Below are positions 35,559 through 44,444 of a DNA stretch of 64,000 bases, in pieces. Under the pieces are notes generated by a model. That model did not search any database, was not told where the DNA came from, and saw nothing but the letters and a program-made list of their open reading frames with translations. Made by a program: the position numbers and the translations under genes. Numbering within the stretch: the first letter of the stretch is position 1; every line of letters begins with the position of its first letter. The stretch covers positions 434,001 to 498,000 of the forward strand of contig NZ_JACIBK010000003.1 of the NCBI RefSeq assembly GCF_014195325.1, given 5' to 3'. This DNA is from Rhizobium sp. BK650. Its GTDB lineage: Bacteria; Pseudomonadota; Alphaproteobacteria; Rhizobiales; Rhizobiaceae.

Positions 35559-36114
35559 GGCAATGCCAGGCTTTGAGGGTCTGTTCCGAAGCCTCAGGAT
35601 ATGAGGCTGTAGAGGTCGTCGGTGCACCGTGGAGCATGACCTCGCGCTCAAAGCCGAAGCCGCATTTCTCGAGAACGCGGCGAGATGCGGGATTGGCCGG
35701 ACGTACCAGCCCGATAATCCGGCGGGCACCCAATTCTCCAACGGCAAAGCTCAGTATGCCGGAAACGAGTTCGGTTGCGTAACCGTATCCCCAGCTTCGC
35801 GGATCGAGGTGATAGGAGAGGTTCAGACCATCGAATTCGTTCGACACGGTCACTCCGCCAAAACCGATCAGCTCACCCTTGGCGAGTACTGCAAAGCGGC
35901 CGAAGCCGTGCTCTTTCCAGTGCGCCATGTCCTTCGCCAGTCGTGCAGCGCTTTCTTCGGGACTGTCCGGCTGAGGCACGGGCCGGTGGGCGACCAGTTC
36001 AGGCCTTGCGAACAACTCCGTCAGAAAAGGAAGATCCGCGATCGTCGGCGGGCGCAGCAGCAGCCGATCGGTGCGGCGCGCCTGCTTCGTCGGGATATCG
36101 TTGTTGCTGATCAC
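35488..36114 (-). CDS. GNAT-family N-acetyltransferase (RimJ/RimL type)
   Basis: The start is uncertain. The family core begins at TDRLLLRPPTIADLPFLTEL, and a GTG at 36114 preceded by GGGACAGG gives 208 residues. An ATG at 36240 would add 42 residues that overlap moaA's 3' end. Landmarks are GFGGVTVSNEFDGLNLSYHL, DPRSWGYGYATELVSGILSF (acetyl-CoA loop, here RSWGYGYA) and NPASRRVLEKCGFGFERE. Acceptors of this group are often amino groups of proteins or small molecules. It is convergent and overlapping with the preceding GNAT gene. Confidence 0.83.
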   Translation of the reverse strand: MISNNDIPTKQARRTDRLLLRPPTIADLPFLTELFARPELVAHRPVPQPDSPEESAARLAKDMAHWKEHGFGRFAVLAKGELIGFGGVTVSNEFDGLNLSYHLDPRSWGYGYATELVSGILSFAVGELGARRIIGLVRPANPASRRVLEKCGFGFEREVMLHGAPTTSTASYPEASEQTLKAWHCLTRGLAHAALLSAAKLRSTEDRP

Positions 36115-36232
36115 ACCTGTCCCGATCCGTGAAGCACGATCAAAGATATGCAGAAATTTGACAGACACTGCTGGCGCTGCGCGGCACCGGACCTTGCCGG
36201 ATCGATTTGCTGCCGCTCCGCAGCACCGGGCC

Positions 36233-37291
36233 TCACCCACCCGTAACGCTCATGTGTCTGGCAACGGCCGGCCGTTTGTGCGTGCGGTCGATGATGAAAT
36301 CGTGGCCTTTGGGTTTGCGGGTGATCGCCTCGTCAATCGCAGCATGGAGCAGCCCGTCGTCTTCGGTCGCGCGGAGCGCTGCTCGCAAGTCGGCGGCGTC
36401 GTTCTGGCCGAGGCACATGTAGAGCGTGCCGGTGCAGGTGAGGCGCACGCGGTTGCAGCTCTCGCAGAAATTATGGGTGAGGGGCGTGATGAAGCCGAGG
36501 CGGCCGCCGGTCTCGGCAACGGTCACGTAGCGGGCAGGGCCGCCGGTCTGGTAATCGATATCGGTGAACGTGAACTGCCGTTCCAGATCGGCGCGCAGTT
36601 CCGAGAGCGGCAAGTATTGGTCTGTGCGGTCCTCTTCGATCTCGCCCATCGGCATGGTTTCGATGACGGTCAGATCCATGCCGCGGCCATGCGCGAAACG
36701 CAGCATGTCGGGCATTTCCGTTTCGTTGAAATCCTTAAGCGCCACGGCATTGAGCTTGATCTTCAAACCAGCCTTTTGGGCCGCATCGATCCCTTCCATC
36801 ACTTTTCCGAAATCGCCCCAGCGGGTGACCTTGCGGAATTTGTCCGGATCGAGCGTGTCGAGCGAAACGTTGATGCGGCGTACACCGCAATCGTAGAGTT
36901 CCTCGGCATGACGGGCAAGCTGCGAGCCGTTGGTGGTGAGCGTCAGTTCTTCAAGGCCAGAACCGGTATTGCTGCCGAGGTGGCGTCCGAGCTGGCGCAC
37001 CAGGTGCATGATGTTCTTGCGCACCAGCGGCTCTCCGCCGGTCAGTCTGATCTTACGCACGCCCTTGGCGATGAAGGCAGAACAGAGCCGATCCAGCTCT
37101 TCCAGCGTGAGCAGATCCTTCTTCGGCAGGAAGGTCATGTTTTCCGCCATGCAATAGGTGCAGCGGAAATCGCAGCGGTCGGTGACGGAGACGCGCAGAT
37201 AGGTAACCGCCCGCCCGAACGGATCGACCATCGGGGCGGCGTCCGCAACAAGCGGCGCGGCATTGCCTATCGTTCCGACTATGCTGTTCAC
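36233..37291 (-). CDS. moaA: GTP 3',8-cyclase (molybdenum cofactor biosynthesis)
   Basis: This radical SAM enzyme converts GTP to 3',8-cyclo-H2GTP, the first step of molybdopterin synthesis. The N-terminal cluster motif is [18 protein letters not shown] (CxxxCxxC), followed by the [12 protein letters not shown] motif and [14 protein letters not shown]. The C-terminal second cluster is in [21 protein letters not shown] chose GTG at 37291 (N-terminus reading [13 protein letters not shown] after the first residue) because GGAG lies about 6 bases upstream and related proteins begin there. An ATG at 37363 would add 24 residues. The C-terminus ends in VTGG rather than a canonical GG pair after a longer tail. 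Confidence 0.95.
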   Translation of the reverse strand: MNSIVGTIGNAAPLVADAAPMVDPFGRAVTYLRVSVTDRCDFRCTYCMAENMTFLPKKDLLTLEELDRLCSAFIAKGVRKIRLTGGEPLVRKNIMHLVRQLGRHLGSNTGSGLEELTLTTNGSQLARHAEELYDCGVRRINVSLDTLDPDKFRKVTRWGDFGKVMEGIDAAQKAGLKIKLNAVALKDFNETEMPDMLRFAHGRGMDLTVIETMPMGEIEEDRTDQYLPLSELRADLERQFTFTDIDYQTGGPARYVTVAETGGRLGFITPLTHNFCESCNRVRLTCTGTLYMCLGQNDAADLRAALRATEDDGLLHAAIDEAITRKPKGHDFIIDRTHKRPAVARHMSVTGG

Positions 37292-37427
37292 TTCTATCTC
37301 CGCACTCGTTCCAACATGGGCATATGCTATTGTGTCGTCAAGGGAAACAGGCTTCGGCGGCAAGCGAATTTGCGCTTGCGCCGAAAAAGATCAGCGCCTA
37401 CTCCTCGCAGAAGAAGAGGACATAAAG

Positions 37428-37802
37428 ATGAGCGATATCTGGCCGACCGAAATCCGGGTCTCGAAAGACCGCCAGAGGCTGGTGGTAAGTTTCAACGACG
37501 GGCAGAGCTTCGATCTCTCGGCCGAGCTCCTGCGCGTATTATCGCCATCTGCCGAGGTGCAGGGGCACGGGCCGGGGCAGAAGGTCACGGTGCCGGGCAA
37601 ACGCAACGTCGCCATCGTCTCCGTCATACCCACAGGCAATTATGCCGTACGCATCGGCTTCGACGATATGCACGATACGGGGATCTACACCTGGACTTAT
37701 CTGCGCGAACTCGGCGAGCGCGGCTTCGAGCTCTTTTCCGCCTACGAGGAAGAGCTTGCAGCCAAGGGAATGAGCCGGGACGTCGCGGAAAAGCCGCGCT
37801 GA
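37428..37802 (+). CDS. DUF971 protein (gamma-butyrobetaine hydroxylase-like N-terminal domain)
   Basis: The start at 37428 (MSDIWPTEIRVSKDRQRLVV) gives 124 residues. The DUF971 core is SFNDGQSFDLSAELLRVLSP, GHGPGQK, VIPTGNYAVRIGFDDMHDTG and IYTWTYLRELGE. The domain resembles the N-terminal module of gamma-butyrobetaine hydroxylase but stands alone here. Stand-alone members are linked with Fe-S cluster and Moco proteins in many genomes. Its position divergent from moaA fits that, as inference only. It is 33 bases upstream of the LtrA gene. Confidence 0.88.
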   Translation: MSDIWPTEIRVSKDRQRLVVSFNDGQSFDLSAELLRVLSPSAEVQGHGPGQKVTVPGKRNVAIVSVIPTGNYAVRIGFDDMHDTGIYTWTYLRELGERGFELFSAYEEELAAKGMSRDVAEKPR

Positions 37803-37835
37803 TATCAACAGGCACGAGGGGGCAAACGGGGGCAG

Positions 37836-39023
37836 ATGACGCAAACGCATAAAAAGAGCTGGCTGCGCGCCCACGGGCATACCGGCAGTAGGGTCACATT
37901 CCTGGAACTCTTCTTCGACCTCGTTTTCGTCTTTTCCGTCTCCCAGCTCTCCCATGCGCTGTTTGCGCATTACACGCCGCTCGGTGCCGTCGAAGCCGCG
38001 CTGATGATGTTTGCCGTCTGGTGGGTGTGGATTTTTACCGCCTGGGTGACGAACTGGCTCGATCCGGAGCGCATGCCGGTGCGCTCGATGCTGATCGTGC
38101 TGATGCTGCTCGGCCTCGTTCTCTCAGCCTCCATTCCCGAAGCCTTCGGCGACAAGGGCCTGCTTTTCGCCTCGGCCTATGTGCTGATGCAGGTCGGCCG
38201 CTCGGCCTTCACCACTTATGCGATGCGCGCCTCCAGCCGTTCTGCCACTATCAACTTCGTGCGCATCACGGCCTACCTTGCCGTTGCCGGCGTCTTTTGG
38301 ATCGCGGGCGGTCTGCTGGAGCACGAGGCGCGGCTAATCTGCTGGGTGATCGCGCTTCTGATCGAATATTCAGGGCCGGCGCTCGCCTTTGCCGTACCGG
38401 GCCTGGGCAAGTCGAAGACGGAGGAATGGGACGTTTCCGGTGCGCATATGGCGGAGCGCTGCGCGCTCTTCATCATCATCTGCCTCGGCGAAGCGATCCT
38501 GGTGTCCGGCCGCACCTTCTCCGAAATGGAATTCTCGATCATGACCGGCGTGGTCTTCCTGATCGGTTTCGTCGGCACGGTCACCATGTGGTGGCTCTAT
38601 TTTCGCTTCGGCCATGAACGGGCGGCGCATCGCATCGAGCATGAGGATGCGCCCGGAAGCCTCGCGCGCCAGGCCTTTACTTATGCGCACATTCCTGTCC
38701 TTGCCGGTATTATCGTGCATGCGGTTGCGGTGGAATTCATGTTCGAACATCCGCATGAGACCGGCAATCTCGCCATCGCCACCTCCGTGCTCGGCGGATC
38801 AGGCCTCTTCCTGATCGGCAATCTCTGGTTCAAAGGGGCGACCAGCGGGCGAATGCCACTCTCGCATCTCGCCGGCATCGTGATCCTGATCCTCTGCGCC
38901 TTCCTGGCACCCTTCATGCAGGTTTATGTGATGGGCATCCTGGCGGCGCTGGTGCTGATCATCGTTGCGGCGTGGGAGTATAAATCGCTGACGCGTGTGC
39001 CGGCCGGACCGGTGCTTCACTAG
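37836..39023 (+). CDS. Low-temperature requirement protein A (LtrA) family membrane protein
   Basis: The 395-residue protein has about 10-12 hydrophobic helices. The family start is HTGSRVTFLELFFDLVFVFS, followed by QLSHALFAHYTPLGAVEAAL and WWVWIFTAWVTNWLDPER. A conserved SGAHMAERCALFIIICLGEA segment lies mid-protein. The family was named from a Listeria cold-growth mutant; the biochemical role is unknown. The stop codon directly abuts the stop of the convergent MarR gene (39023/39024). Confidence 0.9.
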   Translation: MTQTHKKSWLRAHGHTGSRVTFLELFFDLVFVFSVSQLSHALFAHYTPLGAVEAALMMFAVWWVWIFTAWVTNWLDPERMPVRSMLIVLMLLGLVLSASIPEAFGDKGLLFASAYVLMQVGRSAFTTYAMRASSRSATINFVRITAYLAVAGVFWIAGGLLEHEARLICWVIALLIEYSGPALAFAVPGLGKSKTEEWDVSGAHMAERCALFIIICLGEAILVSGRTFSEMEFSIMTGVVFLIGFVGTVTMWWLYFRFGHERAAHRIEHEDAPGSLARQAFTYAHIPVLAGIIVHAVAVEFMFEHPHETGNLAIATSVLGGSGLFLIGNLWFKGATSGRMPLSHLAGIVILILCAFLAPFMQVYVMGILAALVLIIVAAWEYKSLTRVPAGPVLH

Positions 39024-39491
39024 CTAATCCTCGTCCCTCAAATCCTGCAGCAGCACGCCGATGATGCGCTCCATCGAATCGGCGGTCGCCATACATTGTT
39101 CGATCGGCTCGGCCGACAAGGTGCGCTCGATGAGGGCCGTCTGGATGGCCATGGCCTCCTCGGTCAGCTTGCGGCCCTCCGGCGTAAGGTGCAGGCGCAG
39201 CACGCGCTTGTCGCGTTCATCGTCGCGGCGGATGATCAGGCCGCGCTTTTCCATCTGTGGCAGCAGCATGCTCATGTTGGAGCGGCCGACCAGGAGCTTT
39301 CTTGCCAGCTCCTGCTGCGAAATGCCTTCGAACCGGTAGAGATTGACGAGAATGTCGAGATGCGGCGGCTTGATATCGAGATCCGATAGCGAGCGCGTCA
39401 GGGATTGTTGCATGAGCTGGCAGGCGCGAGCCACCGCGATCCAGCTGCGAAAACGCGGATGATCCCAGGGGAGGGATTGATTTTTGTTCAT
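39024..39491 (-). CDS. MarR-family transcriptional regulator
   Basis: The 155-residue winged-helix repressor shows DIKPPHLDILVNLYRFEGIS, QQELARKLLVGRSNMSMLLP (recognition helix) and LIIRRDDERDKRVLRLHLTP (wing with the Asp-Glu-Arg-Asp-x-Arg motif). It is divergent from the alpha/beta hydrolase at 39537. The 45-base gap holds the palindrome TGTTCA-GTGT-TGAACA, so it probably represses itself and the hydrolase. Members of the family respond to phenolics, lipids or oxidants. Confidence 0.91.
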   Translation of the reverse strand: MNKNQSLPWDHPRFRSWIAVARACQLMQQSLTRSLSDLDIKPPHLDILVNLYRFEGISQQELARKLLVGRSNMSMLLPQMEKRGLIIRRDDERDKRVLRLHLTPEGRKLTEEAMAIQTALIERTLSAEPIEQCMATADSMERIIGVLLQDLRDED

Positions 39492-39504
39492 AGTTGTACT
39501 TTAT

Positions 39505-39520
39505 TGTTCAGTGTTGAACA
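39505..39520. promoter_or_regulatory. MarR operator palindrome
   Basis: TGTTCA (39505-39510), GTGT, TGAACA (39515-39520): perfect 6-bp arms centred between the divergent MarR and hydrolase start codons (14 and 16 bases away). The half-site resembles other MarR-type sites. A single dimer there would block both promoters. Confidence 0.7.
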
Positions 39521-39536
39521 TTATCGGAATCCCATC

Positions 39537-40487
39537 ATGGCAAACTTTGCGCTGGAGGTCACGCGCCTCGGATTTTCGCTCATGCAATCCGTTTCCCCGC
39601 GTCTGGCGGGCGAGGCCGCGTTCCGGCTGTTCTGCCGCACGCCCTCTGCGAGACCGAAAGGCGAGAAGGCGAAGGCAGCGCATGCGGCGGGTGTCGCCAA
39701 GCTTGCCGATGCGGAACGTTTCATGCTGGCCGTCGATGGCAGGCGCGCCCATGCCTACCGCTTGAATGGCGGCGCGCTCGGCCGGCGAAAGCGCTACCTC
39801 GTCACCCATGGCTGGGGTTCCGGCATGGCCTATATGGCCGATCTCGTCAAGATGCTGGCGGCAACGGGCGCGGAAGTGATCGCGCTTGATTTTCCGGGTC
39901 ATGGGCGATCCGGCGGACGCTTCCTGCATATGGCGCTGGCAGTCAAAGCAATCGCCGCAGCCGAGGCGCGTTTCGGCCGCTTCGATGCCGTCATCGGCCA
40001 TTCCTTCGGTGGCGCGGCGCTGATGGTGTCGTCTCTGTCCATATTGCCCGATGTGAAGCCGGTCTCGGCGGAGCGTATGGTGCTGATCGGCTCGCCGAGC
40101 GAAATGCAATGGCTGTTTACCGATTTCGGCCGGATGCTGCGGCTGAAGCCGGCCGCGCAAGCTGCCCTCGAGGATGTCGTTCAGCGTATCACCGGACGGA
40201 GACTTGAGGATTTCGATGTGGGCAGGAAGTCGGCCAGTATCGGCAAGCCGCTGCTGATCATTCACGCTGAGGACGACAAGGAAGTGAGCGCCGCCCATGC
40301 GCGCCGTTATGCGGCCTCGGGCAGTCACGTACGGCTTTCCTGGGCGAACGGCTTCGGCCATCGCCGCATCATGTCGGCAGGTCCTGTTCTCAGCGAAATC
40401 GCGGCCTTCCTTGCCGAAGAAGATATCAAAAAAGATGCTGAGATCATTCCGATTTTTGAGCTTCCGGCACGCCGCGCATCGGTGTAG
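39537..40487 (+). CDS. Alpha/beta hydrolase
   Basis: The start at 39537 (MANFALEVTRLGFSLMQSVS) gives 316 residues. The alpha/beta-hydrolase core has the oxyanion region YLVTHGWGSGMAYMADLVKM, DFPGHGRSGG, the nucleophile elbow VIGHSFGGAALMVSS (G-H-S-F-G), the acidic residue in IIHAEDDKEVSAAHAR and the His in GFGHRRIM. The triad is complete, so an esterase or lipase activity is likely, with the substrate unknown. It is controlled by the divergent MarR through a shared operator. Confidence 0.88.
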   Translation: MANFALEVTRLGFSLMQSVSPRLAGEAAFRLFCRTPSARPKGEKAKAAHAAGVAKLADAERFMLAVDGRRAHAYRLNGGALGRRKRYLVTHGWGSGMAYMADLVKMLAATGAEVIALDFPGHGRSGGRFLHMALAVKAIAAAEARFGRFDAVIGHSFGGAALMVSSLSILPDVKPVSAERMVLIGSPSEMQWLFTDFGRMLRLKPAAQAALEDVVQRITGRRLEDFDVGRKSASIGKPLLIIHAEDDKEVSAAHARRYAASGSHVRLSWANGFGHRRIMSAGPVLSEIAAFLAEEDIKKDAEIIPIFELPARRASV

Positions 40488-40535
40488 CGTCCGCCCGGTC
40501 GCAGGTCAGGCGGCCGTCAACCGGACGGGATATCG

Positions 40536-41147
40536 ATGAAGATCATCAGCACGATCGAAGAGCTCAACGAAATCTATGGCGGAGGGCTGTCGCAGGCTTC
40601 AGTCGACAAGGTGACGAAGAGGTTGACGCCGCTCTATCGCGGGATGATCGAGGCTTCGCCGTTCGTGGCGCTCGCCACTGTCGGCCCGGAAGGACTCGAC
40701 TGTTCGCCACGCGGCGATGTCGGCGGTGTGGTGCGCATCATCGACGATGAGACGCTGCATCTGCCCGACTGGCGCGGCAATAACCGTGTGGATTCGCTCT
40801 CCAACATCGTGCGCGATCCACGCCTGTCGCTGATGTTCCTCATTCCCGGCTCCAACACCGTCATGCGCATCAACGGCCGTGGTGTCGTCTCCAACGACGA
40901 GACACTGCTGGCGAGTTTCGAGATGGACGGCAAACATCCGCGTACCGTCATCGTCATCAGCATTGTCGAGGTCTATTTCCAGTGCGCCCGCGCCGTGATG
41001 CGCGCCGAACTGTGGAACAGCGATCATTTCGTCGACCCGGCCAGCCTGCCCACGCCCGGCCAGATGCTGAAGGACGCGGTCGGCGATTTCGATCACGAGA
41101 CCTACGACCGCGAATGGCCGGCGCGCGCCGCCAAGACCATGTGGTGA
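40536..41147 (+). CDS. PPOX-type FMN-binding protein (MSMEG_1061-like family)
   Basis: The 203-residue split-barrel flavoprotein shows ASPFVALATVGPEGLDCSPR, GDVGGVVRIIDDETLHLPDW and RGNNRVDSLSNIVRDPRLSL as the FMN-binding core. VYFQCARAVMRAELWNS lies near the C-terminus. It is related to pyridoxamine 5'-phosphate oxidases but lacks their substrate signature, so a F420/FMN-dependent reductase or haem-handling role is possible. It starts 48 bases after the hydrolase gene on the same strand and may share its transcript. Confidence 0.87.
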   Translation: MKIISTIEELNEIYGGGLSQASVDKVTKRLTPLYRGMIEASPFVALATVGPEGLDCSPRGDVGGVVRIIDDETLHLPDWRGNNRVDSLSNIVRDPRLSLMFLIPGSNTVMRINGRGVVSNDETLLASFEMDGKHPRTVIVISIVEVYFQCARAVMRAELWNSDHFVDPASLPTPGQMLKDAVGDFDHETYDREWPARAAKTMW

Positions 41148-41322
41148 GGGAGGAGATCACCGGGCGGTGATGCGGCGGCGAGGGCAGGCGCGAATACCCT
41201 CCCTTGAGGCGCCATCAAGGTCCACATCAACCTTGCTGGCAGCGGCGCGATTGCCTGGATAGGCGGGCTGCTTTCGGCGCGATATCGGCTATCCTGCGGT
41301 TGAGGCATGTTCGGAGGAAGCA

Positions 41323-41712
41323 ATGGCGGTGGATTCTGTCAGAACAGGTGGCTGTGCCTGTGGCGCGGTCAGATATGAAGTCGAAGGCGAACCCTATCAA
41401 TCCGGTCTCTGCCACTGCACCAATTGCCGGAAGCTGACTGGTTCAATTTTCTCGGCAACGGCGAACTGGCGCCGCTCGAACTTCAAGATGGACGGCGAGA
41501 TCAGTACCTATGACAAGCGATCCTTCTGCCCGATCTGCGGATCGCGGCTGTTCTTCACGTTCGACGACGGCGTGGAAGTGTTCCTTGGAACGCTGGACGA
41601 GGCGCCCAACGATATCCGGCCGATGGTCGAGGTCTGGACTGTCAGACGTGAACCCTGGATGCCGCCGATTCCGAACGTCCGGCTCTACGACGAAAACGAA
41701 AACGCGCAGTAA
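41323..41712 (+). CDS. GFA-family protein (CENP-V/GFA zinc-binding fold)
   Basis: The 129-residue protein has the glutathione-dependent formaldehyde-activating-like zinc pattern: GGCACGAVRYEVEGEPYQSG, LCHCTNCRKLTGSIFSATAN and SFCPICGSRLFF. The CxC, CxxC and CxxC cysteines are present. Formaldehyde activation by the founding member is disputed, so no reaction is asserted. A paralogue lies at 44445. A GGAGG ribosome site precedes the ATG. Confidence 0.87.
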   Translation: MAVDSVRTGGCACGAVRYEVEGEPYQSGLCHCTNCRKLTGSIFSATANWRRSNFKMDGEISTYDKRSFCPICGSRLFFTFDDGVEVFLGTLDEAPNDIRPMVEVWTVRREPWMPPIPNVRLYDENENAQ

Positions 41713-41919
41713 GGGCGGTTGATATGGGGCTTCAAGCCCATGTGGCGGGCTGATCGCCCATGCGGCGCCGGCCACCCGCCGCAAGGCGAGTTGGATCGCG
41801 TCTTCCGCCCGGTCAGGTATCTGTGTGGCAGCCGATGAGCCGGTATGGGAATTCCGCGACAACAACCGGAGACAGTGGTAGAATCAGGCATTGATTGCTC
41901 GTCTTGTGGGGGATGAGGC

Positions 41920-43065
41920 ATGGGCAAGCTTGCAGAAGGGTCTTCGATTCCGCCTTCATCATCAGTGGGAAAGGCCATTGTAGACGAAATCCGTCAATCG
42001 CCGATTCTCGCGCTGATCGTTTTCGTGCCTGTCGTCATCGTGCTGGAGCGGCTCACGCCCGACGCGCACACGCTGTTGTTCCTGATGTCCGTCGTGGCGA
42101 TCATACCTCTTGCCGCACTTCTCAGCCGGGCAACCGAGGCGGTTGCCGCGAAGACCGGAGACGCGGTCGGCGGGCTGCTCAATGCGACGCTCGGAAACCT
42201 GACCGAACTTGTCATTTCGCTGGCGGCGCTGCAGGCGGGGCAATATCTACTGGTCAAGGCGTCGATTGCGGGCGCGATCGTCACCAATACGCTGTTCATG
42301 CTGGGCGGTTCTTTCCTGCTCGGCGGGCTCAAGCATCACATTCAGGAATTCAACAGGGTCAATGCGCGCTTCCAGGCCTGCATGCTGTTCCTAGCAACGA
42401 TTGCGGTTCTTGTCCCGTCGCTGATCAGCGAAGTGGACCAGCCGCCGGCACCCGAGGTGTCGCAGACGCTGAGCCTCGGGCTTTCGATCCTGCTCATCGT
42501 CGTCTACGCGCTCGGCATGTTCTTTTCATTGCGCACGCACAAGGAGCTTTTTGCTAGCGTCAGCCATGGCGGTGAAGAGGAGAAACCGTGGCCGATGACG
42601 CTGGCTCTCGTCCTGCTCGTCGTCGTAACGCTACTGGTGGCGCTGGTCAGCGAAATCTTCGTCGGATCGGTGCAGGTTGCCGCCGAACATCTCGGCATGA
42701 CGCCGGCCTTCGTCGGCTTCATCGTCGTGGCGCTGGTGGGTGCGGCTGCAGAAATGACGACGGCCTTTTCGGCGGCGCGTGCCAATCGGCTCGATCTCAG
42801 CGTCGGCATTGCGCTCGGCAGTGCAGCGCAGATCGCGCTCTTCGTCGCGCCCGTGCTGGTGCTCGTCAGCTATTTCATCGGCCCGGAACCCATGACGCTG
42901 CAGTTCTGGCGTGGCGCGGTGACGATGATGATTGTTGCCACGCTTGCCGCTACCCTCTTGTCCAATGGCGGACGCGGCGCCTGGTATGCAGGGGTCATGG
43001 CTCTCGCGCTTTACGGGATTTTCGCTTTCACCTTGTTCGTCCTGCCGCCGGCAAGCCCATCCTGA
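41920..43065 (+). CDS. cax: Calcium/proton (cation) antiporter, CaCA/Cax family
   Basis: The 381-residue inner-membrane protein has about ten or eleven helices in two inverted repeats. The c-1 motif is GGLLNATLGNLTELVISLAA (with the conserved G-N-x-x-E-L/I). The second is VGAAAEMTTAFSAARANRLD and IALGSAAQIALFVAPVLVLV. A His/Glu-rich hydrophilic loop lies between (about 205-220). The predicted role is export of Ca2+ or another divalent cation in exchange for protons. The K+ channel gene follows after 69 bases and may be cotranscribed. Confidence 0.92.
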   Translation: MGKLAEGSSIPPSSSVGKAIVDEIRQSPILALIVFVPVVIVLERLTPDAHTLLFLMSVVAIIPLAALLSRATEAVAAKTGDAVGGLLNATLGNLTELVISLAALQAGQYLLVKASIAGAIVTNTLFMLGGSFLLGGLKHHIQEFNRVNARFQACMLFLATIAVLVPSLISEVDQPPAPEVSQTLSLGLSILLIVVYALGMFFSLRTHKELFASVSHGGEEEKPWPMTLALVLLVVVTLLVALVSEIFVGSVQVAAEHLGMTPAFVGFIVVALVGAAAEMTTAFSAARANRLDLSVGIALGSAAQIALFVAPVLVLVSYFIGPEPMTLQFWRGAVTMMIVATLAATLLSNGGRGAWYAGVMALALYGIFAFTLFVLPPASPS

Positions 43066-43134
43066 TCGTTCGCCCCGCCGAATGGCAACCACGGACGCGT
43101 GCCTTATGGATTGCAGGAAGGGAAAAGCAGGGAC

Positions 43135-43515
43135 ATGACGACTAAAATCGGCACGACATTTCAATCGAGCACACGGATGAGGCGTCTGTTTTTCGCAGCA
43201 CTTTTCAACCAGATCCGCATCCTCTGGCCGATTTTTTCCGGCGTGCTGATCGTCATGCTCGGGGCAGGCAGCATTATCGGCTGGATCGAGGGTTGGGGCA
43301 TCGGTGAAAGCGTGTATTTCACCTTCGTCACCGGCCTGACGATCGGCTATGGCGACCTTGCGCCGAAGGATACGATAGCACGCATCCTGATCGTGCCGAT
43401 CGGCCTTTGCGGCATCGTGCTGACAGGCCTCGTTGCCGCCGTCAGTGTGCAGGCGCTCGATGCGGCGGGCCGCGCCCGAGCCGAGCAGGATGATCTCACC
43501 GATACCAGATCGTAG
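43135..43515 (+). CDS. Two-transmembrane potassium channel family protein
   Basis: The start at 43135 (MTTKIGTTFQSS) gives 126 residues. TM1 is about 30-50, then the pore loop with selectivity filter in VTGLTIGYGDLAPKD (T-I-G-Y-G-D), and TM2 is about 80-103. It has no RCK regulatory domain, so it is a minimal KcsA-like tetrameric channel. It sits directly downstream of the cation antiporter, suggesting a joint ion-homeostasis unit. Confidence 0.9.
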   Translation: MTTKIGTTFQSSTRMRRLFFAALFNQIRILWPIFSGVLIVMLGAGSIIGWIEGWGIGESVYFTFVTGLTIGYGDLAPKDTIARILIVPIGLCGIVLTGLVAAVSVQALDAAGRARAEQDDLTDTRS

Positions 43516-43567
43516 GGCGAAGTGCCGGTTGCATCACCCGTTTTCGATGCGATTAAATTCAATAGCA

Positions 43568-43596
43568 TTGACTAATTGATTAGTGTGCGCTATTTG
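43568..43596 (+). promoter_or_regulatory. ArsR-operon promoter with embedded operator
   Basis: TTGACT (-35, 43568-43573), a 17-base spacer and TATTTG (-10, 43591-43596). The palindrome ACTAAT-TG-ATTAGT (43571-43584) overlaps the -35 and spacer, the expected place for an ArsR repressor. Transcription would begin at about 43603-43604, on the ArsR ATG itself, which implies a leaderless mRNA. Confidence 0.65.
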
Positions 43597-43603
43597 ATTT
43601 GTC

Positions 43604-43933
43604 ATGATCGAAGCCGAAACCATCACCGCTGTCATGCGCGCCCTTGCCGATCCTACGCGGAGGGCCGTGTTCGAGCGCATCGTCAATTCCCAGGAGATCA
43701 CCGTGGTCGAGCTGACGCGCGGCAGCAATGTCACGCAGGGCGCCATCTCCCAGCATCTCAAATCGCTGAAACAGGCCGGCCTCGTCAGCGAGCGCCCCGA
43801 GGGCCGCAAGGTCTATTACCGCGCCGAGCCTGGTGGTCTTGAACCGCTGGCCGACTGGATGAACCATTACGGCACCTTCTGGCGCGAACGCTTCACCGAT
43901 CTCAGAAAGTTGTTGAAGGAAATCGACCCATGA
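43604..43933 (+). CDS. ArsR/SmtB-family transcriptional regulator
   Basis: The 109-residue winged-helix protein shows MRALADPTRRAVFERIVNSQ, ITVVELTRGSNVTQGAISQH (recognition helix) and LKQAGLVSERPEGRKVYYRA. It lacks the metal-binding Cys-x-Cys motif of ArsR proper. It belongs to the subgroup paired with SRPBCC/AHSA1 genes. Its stop overlaps the AHSA1 start by 4 bases. Autoregulation is indicated by the operator in its own promoter. Confidence 0.92.
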   Translation: MIEAETITAVMRALADPTRRAVFERIVNSQEITVVELTRGSNVTQGAISQHLKSLKQAGLVSERPEGRKVYYRAEPGGLEPLADWMNHYGTFWRERFTDLRKLLKEIDP

Positions 43934-44427
43934 ACCAAGTCATTCAGCCCGAGAGGCACGCCTCCGCCACACAGGCCATCGTGGTCGACGAAGTCTTCCC
44001 CCATGTGCCCGAGGTCATATGGAAAGCGCTGACCAGCGGTGAGTTGATCGGCCGCTGGCTGATGGAGCCAACCGGCTTCGCACCCGTTCCCGGCAACCGT
44101 TTTACCTTCCAGACCAGGCCGGCGGGCGAATGGGACGGCACCATCCATTGCGAGGTGCTCGAGGTCGTGCCGAACGAGCGGTTGTCCTACGCGTGGAAGG
44201 GCGGCCATGAGAGCAACGATGACGGCTATGGCTCTAAACTGGAAACAGTCGTCACCTTCACCCTTGCCGGGACCGAGGAAGGCACGCGCCTGCGTCTCGT
44301 CCATTCCGGCTTCGTGCTTCCTAAGAACGATACCGCCTATCGCAACATGAGCGAGGGCTGGAAGAAAGTGGTCGAGCGGCTCGACGCCGTCGTCTCCGAG
44401 CAGGCCTCTTCGCAAACGCTGCATTGA
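43930..44427 (+). CDS. SRPBCC/AHSA1-domain protein
   Basis: The 165-residue START-like fold shows VVDEVFPHVPEVIWKALTSG, WLMEPTGFAPVPGNRFTFQT, GEWDGTIHCEVLEVVPNERL and a C-terminal helix around MSEGWKKVVERLDAVV. AHSA1-type proteins bind small hydrophobic ligands in a helix-grip pocket. With ArsR upstream (ATGA overlap) and GFA downstream it forms a three-gene unit found in many rhizobia. Function is unknown. Confidence 0.9.
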   Translation: MNQVIQPERHASATQAIVVDEVFPHVPEVIWKALTSGELIGRWLMEPTGFAPVPGNRFTFQTRPAGEWDGTIHCEVLEVVPNERLSYAWKGGHESNDDGYGSKLETVVTFTLAGTEEGTRLRLVHSGFVLPKNDTAYRNMSEGWKKVVERLDAVVSEQASSQTLH

Positions 44428-44444
44428 AAAAACAGGAGAAAGAC

